A DNA stretch of 64,000 bases from Citrus sinensis (taxonomy: Eukaryota; Streptophyta; Magnoliopsida; Sapindales; Rutaceae), in the NCBI RefSeq assembly GCF_022201045.2, contig NC_068558.1, positions 45,535,001-45,599,000 on the forward strand, in the 5' to 3' direction. The position numbers were made by a program, and so were the translations under genes. This document shows, in pieces, positions 16,390 through 25,726 of the stretch (position 1 is the first letter of the stretch; each line of letters begins with the position of its first letter). A model generated the notes under the pieces. That model saw only the letters and a list, made by a program, of their open reading frames with translations. It was not told the origin of the DNA and ran no database searches.

Positions 16390-16757
16390 GGGATAAAGTG
16401 CACAACCACTTGGGCTTAGCCCAAGTGGCTAGAGCCCCTCCCTCACAAATGTGAGGGAAGGGGTTCGAGCCCCTGCAGTCGCATTGTAGGGGTTTAATTT
16501 AAATATTCTTTCTTGGAGCCCTTGAGCTCAAGTGAAGACAGTTTTTTTTCCAGGATGGGAGTTTGACATCCCTCGAATATTTGAGAGGGTTAAAAATCTG
16601 AGCGGTGTCATATCAGTATTCATATCAATAGGGCTCAGTATAAATATATGATTGTACATATCAATTATACTCTCATGTAATATGAGTTGTAATTTGAACT
16701 GTAATTTGAGCAATAGTCTCATGTAATCAAAAAAAAAAAAAAGGGGATAAAGTGCAC
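16390..16757 (+). mobile_element. tRNA-derived SINE, family 1, apparently full length
   Basis: The body at 16404-16743 is flanked by perfect 14-bp direct repeats GGGATAAAGTGCAC (16390-16403 and 16744-16757). Near the 5' end are pol III promoter boxes: an A-box-like TAGCCCAAGTGG and a B box GGTTCGAGCCCC about 40 nt later, which exactly fits GGTTCGANNCC. A unique 3' body of about 230 nt follows, ending in a run of about 14 A. It has no protein-coding capacity; such elements are copied by LINE machinery. Perfect target duplications suggest a fairly recent insertion. A diverged member of the same family lies at 30339-30679 in the opposite orientation. Confidence 0.9.
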
Positions 16758-16891
16758 TAAATAAGAATAACCTGTTACTATCAGTCTATGATTCTCTTGA
16801 ATTAAGGGATTTGTTTATTCTCGAACCAACTGATAGATCAGAAAAGAAAAGCAATCAAAATTGGCCCCGTTCTGAGGCTTACAAACGAAAC

Positions 16892-19800
16892 AGTTAGCGT
16901 CGAATTTTTTTTTTTTAATTAAAAGGGGCTCAAGCAAGCGAGCTAAACAGGAATAAGGCGGGGTTGAGACACCCCAAATAAGTCTTGTAAAATAATTGAA
17001 TAAATATTCACAGGCGGGCTAGAAAATAAATGCAAACCATGGGGGTGTGAGTGAGCCATATTCGCCATAAAATCTGCCGCCGAATTTGCTTCACGATAAA
17101 TATGGGTGATGGTAATCCGCCAATTTCTGCTAACTAATTCCTGAATAGCCGCAACCAGTGCATAGAATTCATTAGGCACAACCACCTGCTTTGAGATCAT
17201 TTAAATGACACAAAGACTATCCACTTCAACCAAAAGACATTTGATGCCAGTATCCCAAGCTATACGTAGTCCTTGATACAATCCCCAAAGCTCAGCCATG
17301 AGCACCGAACTTTCTCCAATATTCAAACAAAATCCAGAAATCCAGTGGCCGACCGAGTCTCGAAGAATTCCCCCAGCTCCTGCACCTTCAGATTTTCTAC
17401 AAGACCCATCCGTATTCAATTTGCACCAAGGCCATGGAGGTGGAATCCATCCAATAAAGATTTCCTTTCGCCGCGGCTGCTGGCTTATGTGAGAATTATT
17501 AAGTTTATGGATTTCGTTGGCTCTGGCCGTAATATCTAAATAGATTGTTGAGTTGTCCGCCAACTTCCCATCCACCATAAAATGATTTCGCCAAAACCAT
17601 AATCTCCAAATCGCTACGCCGAAGATACATTCCCAAGTTGATGGAGAAGCAATTTTCCACTTATTTTGTAAATTAGCAGTAATCCAATCACGTAATGTAG
17701 ACTGGAAAAAGGACAGATGATTCCGAGCTGGTACCAACCGAAGCCAAAACCGCCTAATGCACTGGCAGTCTCTCAATACGTGGATAACATCCTCAATTGG
17801 TGCCCCACACCGTTCACAACCTATAGAAATAGGAATATGCCTCCTGGATAGTTCTTCCTTGGTTTTCAACTTTGCATGCAGAGCCTGCCAAAGGAATATG
17901 CGAACTGCTTGCGGCCCCTTCCAAGTCCATGCTAGCTTCCATGCAGTGCCAGTATCATTTGAATCCAGCTGACATAGAGCCTCATATGCTGAGCGAACCG
18001 TGAAGTTGCCTCTTGGTTCATACCGGCAGAAGATTTTGTCTACACCAAGCAAATGATTAGGAGGCATTACCGAAGCAATTTGCAGCAGAACAGAGTTGGG
18101 AAACAGATGTTCAAAGGCTGACCAGTTCCAGTCTCCATGTACGTTTATAAATTCGCTTACCGTAGCTTTAACCAGCTCTTGAGGCACAGGGTGAATAGCT
18201 AGATTAATCAAAGGGTCTTGTTTAGTTGCCCAGCAGTCTAGCCAAAAGCGAGTTCGAGTTCCATCACAGACAGCCCAACGAGCTCCCATCATGGTGGCTG
18301 ACCATGTGCTCCTTATGGCCCTCCAAATTCTCGTACCTTGTTTATCAGGTAATGATAGCGGTAAATGTCTAGGATCTAACCCGTACTTTGAGCAAATAAC
18401 CTTTACCCATAGCTTGTCAGAATTCGAGACCACTTGCCAGCTCAATTTCATCAACAATGCCTGATTCATCACATCCAGGTTCTTAAACCCCATGCCACCT
18501 TTTGTTTTCGGCATACAAATTCGGTTCTAACCCACCATGCTCATCTTGTGATTTTCTGACTTCCCATCCCAAATAAACCGACGACAAGACTTCTCAATCT
18601 TTCCGCGCACTGAAGCCGGGAGTAAAGTCGTTTGCATTGCATAGATTGGCATTGCTTGGAGCACCGAATGGGCCAAAGTGATTCGGCCAACTAAGGATAA
18701 GTGTGCTGCATTCCAGCCCGTGAGCCTCTTATCCACCTTGTCAAGAATTGTCTGATAAGTAGCTTTATTCACCCTCGAATGGAGAAGCGGCATTCCAAGA
18801 TAGCACCCCAAGTCCTTTGTAACCGAATACCCCAAAACATCACTGAGCAGCTGAGCATCTCTTGAGACAACATTTTTGGAAAAATAAATTTTAGTTTTTG
18901 ACTTATTGACCTTCGCCTCCGAGCTTCGGCAATAATTTTCTAGCATTGCATCTATAGTAGAAGCTTGATCCATTGATGCTTCTGCAAAGAGGAGCAAATC
19001 ATCTGCAAAGAGGAGCAAATCATCTGCAAAAAATAAGTGCGTTAGTGGAGTTCCATGCTTGGCCAAACGAATAGGCTTTCAGTTACCATCCCTCACAGCT
19101 TGGGTTATTCCATGACTCAACCGCTCAATGCACAGAACAAAAATATACGGCGACAGCGGATCTCCCTGACGGATTCCTCTCCCTAGGGCAAATTCAGTTG
19201 TAGCCTCACCATTCCACAAAATACTCATTCGAGCCAACGTTACACATTCCATGACCAGCCTAGATAACTGAATTGGAATGCCAGTTTTTTTAAGAGTATA
19301 AAAAATAAAGTCCTAATTAAGCCGATCGTATGCTTTTTCCAAATCCACCTTGATAGTCATAAGCCCTTTCTTCCTTATTTTCTTTCGCATGGAGTGAACC
19401 ACCTCCTGAGCAACTACAATATTATCGATAATCTGGCGGCCAGGTACAAAGCTAGTCTGATGGGGGCCTATGAGATCAGGCAACAAAGCTTGCAGACGGT
19501 TAGCAATTATTTTCGTGACTGTTTTATAAGCAACTGTGCACAAACTGATGGGCCTAAACATACTTAGGCTAGTAGGGTGTTCCACTTTAGGAATTAATAC
19601 CAAAAGGGTAGTATTGATATCCTGGGGAATTTTACCTGAATTAAAAATATCAGCCATAAACTTACAAAAAGAAGGCCCAACAACTGGCCATTGAGACTGA
19701 TAGAAGATGGCATGTAAGCCATCGGAACCTGGAGCTTTGAGGGGCTTCATGCTAAAGACTACCCTTTTAATTTCCTCCTCTAACACTGGGTCAACAGTAC

Positions 19801-21164
19801 TCTCCAAATCATAAGCATTCAAGACTGGAAAAAAATTCGGTACCTGATATCTTTGAGGAGATGCCGCTTCACTTCTGTATAGCGACGAAAAATACCCAAT
19901 TGCATGATTACGGATCTCTTCCTCGCTATACATCCAGTTTCCTGAACTATCTTGAATAGTTTCAATTCTATTTCTCCGTCTTCTTGCTATGGTTTTTTGG
20001 TGGAAAAAATTAGTGTTCCTGTCTCCGTGTAAGAGCTCATCTTTCCTAGATTTTTGCCACCAATAGATTTCTTCTTGACCCATCACCATTTCCAGCTCGT
20101 TCCGTAGACTAGCCTCTAACCGCTCAAGCCCTCGGGAGTAATAACTTTCTAAAGCTGCTTGAATCCCATTTATTCGAGCCATTAGTCGTCGTTTTCGCTG
20201 AAAGATATTCCCAAATACCTCCCTGTTCCATTCTTGGACCGCCTGGACAAAATGGGACGCCGCATTACTATAATGAGCTTGAGGATCCCACGCTTTCTGC
20301 ACAAAGGAATTGAATTGTTCATGAGTCAGCCAAGGTGCCAGAAAGCGAAATGGCCTAGACCTCCGATATCTTGAAACTACTTTCTCGAAGCAAACCAGAA
20401 CCGACCTGTGATCTGAAGCAACCTTCGGAAGGTGAAGCACAGAATTGTCCGCAAATTTTGTTAGCCAATCACTATTACAGAGAGCTCTGTCAAGACGCTT
20501 AAACAAAAGTCCACGAGCCCAGGTAAACCGAGGACCTTTGAATTTTAGATAAAAAATCTTGTGCTCATCAAACCACTGTCGAAGGTGCCGCACACACCAG
20601 GACTTCGTGTAGCACCCCCCTGCTTTTCAGAAGCATACAAGATAGAATTAAAGTCCCCCCTATTAGCCAAGGCCCTTGAATCGAAATAGCAATGCTATCC
20701 ATATGCTTCCACAGCTGTCTCCGCAACATTGGGTTTGGGCTTGCATAGACAGCCGTTCCCCAAGACACAAATATATTATTCCGACGTAATTTAAAGTGAA
20801 TGAATTGCCTATGATTCAGCAGTACCTCCACCTCTATAAATCTCTGCCAAAGGAGCCAAATTCCACCAGAAAATCCCTCTGCCTCCACTCGGTGAGAGTG
20901 TTCGAAACCACATGTCTTTATGAAATCATCAGCTTTAACTCCACTAATGCGAGGTTCCATCAAAACCACCATAGATGGATTATAATTTTTAATAATTGTC
21001 CTGAAAGAGCGCCGAAAATTAGCCGAAGCTGCCCCTTGGACATTCCAATACATAATGCTAATCGTCATGAAAAAACAAAAGCAAAATAATGAAACGCTGG
21101 CACCTTATTAGTGCTGGCCATCCACTTCAGGCATCAACGCCAAAGGCGTTAGTTAGCGTCGAAT
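16892..21164 (-). mobile_element. L1-type LINE, 5'-truncated, ORF2 with inactivating changes
   Basis: The body at 16906-21150 (4.2 kb) lies between perfect 14-bp target duplications AGTTAGCGTCGAAT (16892-16905 and 21151-21164), with a T-run (poly(A) tail on the minus strand) at 16906. The minus strand encodes ORF2. An APE-type endonuclease starts MTISIMYWNVQGAA at 21068. Reverse transcriptase follows at about 20590-18500 (KAPGSDGLHAIFYQ, PGRQIIDNIVVAQE, KVDLEKAYDRL, GIRQGDPLSPYIF, FFADDLLLF). Then come a zf-RVT knuckle (CERCGAPIEDVIHVL) and RNase H. ORF1 is absent. Two single-base deletions break the frame between 20560 and 20665. Below these, one frame runs to 16943 interrupted by four in-frame stops, at 19313-19315, about 19079, 18527-18529 and 17201-17203. 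A 21-bp tandem duplication doubles the catalytic FADD box. The element is dead but young. Confidence 0.93.
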
Positions 21165-22078
21165 ATTGCTTACGTATCAAGAATGCTAATGTAGAATGGT
21201 CGTCTTGGTAATAAGGTTATGATATTTTGTTTCTATTGACATGGTCATCAATTAAGGTATGGTACAGTTTAAATAGCTCACTTTATAATCAGCAGTTAAA
21301 GTGTCTTTGCAATAAATTAAGCTAATATATAAGATGATATTTATTTGGTTCTTGTATCTTTGTCCCTTTGTGGCTTTATCTCATGGCCAGCAGCCAAGGG
21401 ATATATATATATATATACACGCACACCATGCCAAAAGGCTAGGAACATTCCTCAACGGATTAGCATATGTTCTCTCTATCCCTTATTCTTCCCTCCGCTT
21501 ATCCTAGCCATATATTAGAAGAAGTGGTCCATACATACGTGAACGACCTTAAGCATTTTAACCTAAAATATCTTGTAAAATAGGTATTGTTTTACACGTT
21601 CATATGCCCGATGTCTGCCCACTCTAGGACTGTAGCACATAGAAACAATTTTCATTAGCAATACGAGATGCAGTGGCCACCGAAAGCAATGAAAACAAAC
21701 GGCCGCTACTTTTTACCGTAATTTGGGAAGAGAAGTGAGGAGACTGAAGACATGTTGTATGCATGTACTAAAAGCCAGTGTTGAGCGTTAAGCCGAGCTG
21801 TGTGAGCTTTTTATAATTTTTTTGACACGTACGGGTGCATTAGTAGCCGCTTGACTTTAGAAATCTTGAGATTTCAAGTAACTTTATCTCCACGAGTAGT
21901 AGAAAGATGGGAGAAAAATGGGAGAAATTTTTATTTAAAATAATAAAAATAGTATATATACACATATACACACACATTGGAGATTGTGTTTTTTATCTGT
22001 TAATGACTAAAATCGGTATTTTGTGTTTGTTAATGATATTCTCACTTTGGTACAATAAGGATTTTCTCACTAGAAAAA

Positions 22079-22330
22079 AAATTATAATTTTTTAATCATA
22101 ATTAATTAAAATTTAAAATTATGAGAAAAAGAAAGGAAATTATTATTTTTTAATTAATTGAATAATTTTTTAATCGTAATTAATTAAAAATTAAATGCAA
22201 AATTAATATATATACATAAGCTATTTTTTGGAGAATAATAAGCTGAAAATGATGTTATATATATTTTTTCTCATAATTCTAAATTTAATTTTTAAATTAA
22301 TTATGATTAAAAATTATTTAATTAATTAAA
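22079..22330. repeat. AT-rich foldback of about 250 bp
   Basis: The left arm at 22079-22133 and the right arm at about 22264-22328 are inverted copies sharing TTTTTAATCATAATTAATT and AATTATGAGAAAAA. The loop is about 130 bp and non-coding. It could be a MITE; no target duplication was identified. Confidence 0.5.
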
Positions 22331-22701
22331 TAATTAAAGGTGTTCATATTCCCAACATCAAACATTAATTTCGCTCTTTTTTCCCATCTTCTCATATATT
22401 TTATCAAAATTTTTACAATCCAACTTTTTTTTTCAATATTTTTAGAACACCTAAGCTACGTCAAAGTAATGAATGCTGATAAATAAGTATTATTAATTCG
22501 GTTTAGGGTTCGCCACAAGATTATTGAGAGAGAGAGAGAGAAAAAAAAAACGAGAGGATTCAAATCCAAACAAAATCCAATATGGCTTTTCTAGTTGCAA
22601 ACTAAATCAGTAAACTGCTTAGCTTATCGCGCTAAAGACGGAAAAAAATAGGAAACAACTCATTTTTTTATAAGTTAACTATAGATAGAAATAAGTTTGA
22701 G

Positions 22702-22707
22702 TATAAA
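22702..22707 (+). promoter_or_regulatory. TATA-box candidate for the exopolygalacturonase
   Basis: TATAAA lies 93 bases upstream of the ATG at 22795. Confidence 0.4.
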
Positions 22708-22794
22708 TTCAATAAGTCTCCGAATGATATATCATTTAAAAAAAAAAAATCTTAAGAGAATCGAAACTATAGCTCGCGGCTAGCTAAGAGCACC

Positions 22795-24613
22795 ATGGCA
22801 AGACAAGAGAGATTTGTTGTCAAGGCTGTTCTTCTCCTAGGATTAACTTTTCTCTCTTCTGTGGTGCAAGGGGCAGAACCCAACTATAGCTTATATTTTG
22901 ATGTTACAAAATTTGGTGCTGAGGCAAATGGCGACAAAAATAATGCACAGGTAATAAATTCATTGATAAAGCCATGCCCATGCGTCACCTAGCCCTCGTA
23001 AAATATTCATAAGAATCAAGAAACATATAGATATGTATATAATGCAAAAATGAAAATGGTCATTTTACAAATTCTTAATTAATTGATCATATATATATGC
23101 ATGCTGCAGGCATTTACTGAGACTTGGGCAAAGGCATGCGGATCTGGTGCTCCAGCAAAGGTTCTTATACCCTCAGGAACATTTCTGACAGGGCCAGTAG
23201 TTTTTTCAGGGCCATGCAAAAGCGCTATAACTGTTGAAGTTCGGGGCATTGTAAAAGCCACAACTGACCTCAAGGAATACGCTGATGGAGACTGGATCCT
23301 GTTTGAAAACATAGATGGTTTGCTTCTCACTGGTGGAGGTACTTTTGATGGCCAAGGTGCCGCTTCATGGAAATTAAAAGACTCTAATCCCCAGCACTCT
23401 GCTACTAAGTGTGACCTTCTCCCAATTTCAATCAAATTCAACCATGTGAACAATTCCGTTGTTACTGGGATCAATTCCCTCAACAGCAAAGGCTTCCACA
23501 TCCTCCTCGTCTTCTGCCAAAACTTCACGGCCAGTAACCTCAACATCACTGCTCCGGATGAAAGCCCTAACACTGACGGTATCCATTTAAGCTTGTCCAG
23601 TTTTGTTAACATCACCAACAGCAAGATTGGAACCGGCGATGATTGTGTTTCCATTGGACATGGTTCCACGGATATTTCCGTCTCCCGAATCACTTGTGGT
23701 CCTGGACATGGCATCAGGTAAGTTAGTTACAAATTATAACCCTCTTAAAATGTTAATTTGTACCAATGCCAATTCCTACTCATATATTTAACGTTCTGTG
23801 TAATACCAGCGTTGGCAGCCTTGGAAACAAACCGGACGAGATGGATGTGAATGGGATCACTGTGTTCAATTGTACACTAATTAACACCACAAATGGCCTG
23901 AGAATTAAGACAAAGCGGGGATCAGCTTCTCTTAAAGCTTCTCGCATCTTTTATGACAATATTATCATGGACAAGGTTAAGAATCCCATTATCATAGACC
24001 AAAACTATGGTGCCAAAAAGAATGAGGTATTAAGCTCAGCAAACAACAATGTTTCAAATTGATACATGCATTACATAGAGAGAGAGAGAGAGAGAGTCTC
24101 CTTCTACAGTGCGGGTGTTCTCAATTTTTTTTTTCATACAGACATACTTTTAAATCATGCGATTTAAAAGAGTTAATTTTTAACTCTCGTAAACTGCATG
24201 ATTTAAAAGTATGTCTGCATTAAGAAAAAATATGGATTCTTGCACTTGAGAAAACTAAAAGATAATAAAATATATGTTTTAATACATTGCATTGGAGTAT
24301 ATATTCTAATATGTATAAGTTAACATAGAATTGTCATAAATTTGCTAATTATTTTAGTTATATTTTGCAGCCATCGCGCGTGAAGATCACCGATGTTCAT
24401 TACAAGAACATTAAGGGAACCTCAATTACAAATGTAGGTGTTAATCTAAATTGCAGTTCAGTGGTTCCTTGTGATGGTGTTGAATTGGTTGGCGTGGATT
24501 TGGCCTTTGACGTCGGCTCCGCCAAGAAAGCTGAAGCTAATTTGCCGTTCTCATCTTCATGTGCAAACGCTGAAGCCAAGTTTGAGGGCAAGATCAGCCC
24601 ACCACCCTGCTAG
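22795..24613 (+). CDS. GH28 exopolygalacturonase (pollen-type pectinase)
   Basis: Four exons (22795-22950, 23110-23717, 23810-24026, 24371-24613) join in frame to 407 residues, typical of plant exopolygalacturonases. An N-terminal signal peptide ends near SSVVQGAEPN and the mature protein starts YFDVTKFGAEANGD. All four GH28 catalytic or binding motifs are present: NTDG at about 206-209, GDD at about 228-230, GHG with His252, and RIK at 286-288. The family hydrolyses terminal galacturonic acid from homogalacturonan in the cell wall. The CGPGHGISVGSLG context and the absence of a propeptide fit the clade known from pollen, but expression cannot be read here. Intron 3 holds an AG microsatellite and an inverted-repeat element. 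Confidence 0.93.
24075..24097. repeat. (AG)n microsatellite in exopolygalacturonase intron 3
   Basis: About ten AG units just after the donor side of the third intron. Confidence 0.85.
24108..24250. mobile_element. MITE-like inverted-repeat element in exopolygalacturonase intron 3
   Basis: Two arms of about 60 bp are inverted copies sharing GCAGACATACTTTTAAATCA (ACAGACATACTTTTAAATCA on the left), and then AGAGTTAA near the centre. The outer ends read GTGCGGGTGTTCTCA and, from the other side, AGTGCAAGAATCCAT. The element is about 140 bp, non-coding and wholly intronic. Arms this similar suggest a recent foldback transposon. Target duplications are not clear. Confidence 0.55.
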
Positions 24614-24835
24614 TGACAAACGAGTCTCACACAATATTGTGCAATTACATTCATTTACAATTAAGCGTTTTCCACTAAATTAATGCGTGGTTTGTGTAAA
24701 CGCCTTTAAATTTATTATTTATCTCAAATAACAGATGACTGTTATCAGATTAATTCAGATGACCATGTATTTAAATAAAAACAATAGAGCTTGAATTTGA
24801 AATTTTGAATGCCTTTACCACTCTCTCTGTCTCTG

Positions 24836-24867
<32 letters not shown>

Positions 24868-25726
24868 CATACATTAAGCTGGTAGTGCAGCTAATGAGAG
24901 AGCATTACACAATTAAACCAAATGGAGGTAACATTATCCAAATTTCACTAGAATAAAAATAACGTACAATTAATTTATAGAATTTCAAAAAAGAAAATCA
25001 TAAAACATTAAGCCAACAAATTTAGCTTAGCTCCTATAAAGTATTAACAATGTGGCAGTTATTTTGTTGTGGGCCTTTGAAGAACGATCCAGCTGTCTCG
25101 ATTAAGAACGTTGGATAGTTCAAAGCAAAGAGCCTAAACTGTCTTATGATTGAACATAGGCATTGGTAATCTCTATGGTGGTGATATGATGCCATGATGT
25201 TGGAGATTTCTAGGGGAAGCTAGAGAGAGTTGAAGAAGGAGATAAATCATGAGGAAGCTAGGAGGGTACTGGTGTTTGTTTGCCAATTAATATTGTCGAA
25301 ATTGTAAAATCCATGATACAATGAGGAAGAACATAAACTTGGTATTATCATAAAGCTCAATAATGTGCTCGTTTTTTATATTTGATCTAATTATATATAT
25401 AGTTTGCATTAGCAACACTTTGCCAGATTATTAATTGTATCCTTGACGTGGCGAATCGAATAGCAGCAACAAAACATTCTCTTTCGGTTATTACAATGTT
25501 GTGCGTTAGACTCAAAGTCGGAAACAAGAATCACTATGCGGACATAATATGCCACCAGTTTAAGATGAATACAATAAGATCGTGTATTTGGATCACATAG
25601 CTAGGCATGAACCGCATGCACAGCTAACCAAACAAACAATAATAGAAAAAAAAAAAAAAAAACAACAAAACATATCATAGATATCAATTAGTAGCAGCCA
25701 ATAGGAGCTGTAAATTCCTTGTAACA
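24614..25726. other. Intergenic region between exopolygalacturonase and pseudokinase
   Basis: Contains the exopolygalacturonase 3' UTR, a (CT)n(AT)n tract at 24831-24868 and a poly(A) run near 25650. No gene is recognised. Confidence 0.55.

Larger units (their letters stand above)
21165..22794. other. Upstream region of the exopolygalacturonase
   Basis: Non-coding, very AT-rich. Contains short (TA)n near 21400, a foldback at 22079-22330 and a (GA)n tract at about 22524-22542. No gene is recognised here. Confidence 0.55.

Noticed and set aside
16404-16500. tRNA-like segment with A and B boxes
   Set aside because: The B box is perfect, but the segment lacks a clean cloverleaf, continues into a unique body and poly(A), and is bounded by target duplications. 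It is a SINE head, not a tRNA gene.
23079-23714. 211-codon minus-strand frame opposite the exopolygalacturonase
   Set aside because: Shadow of the GH28 exon; the plus strand carries all catalytic motifs and valid splice sites.
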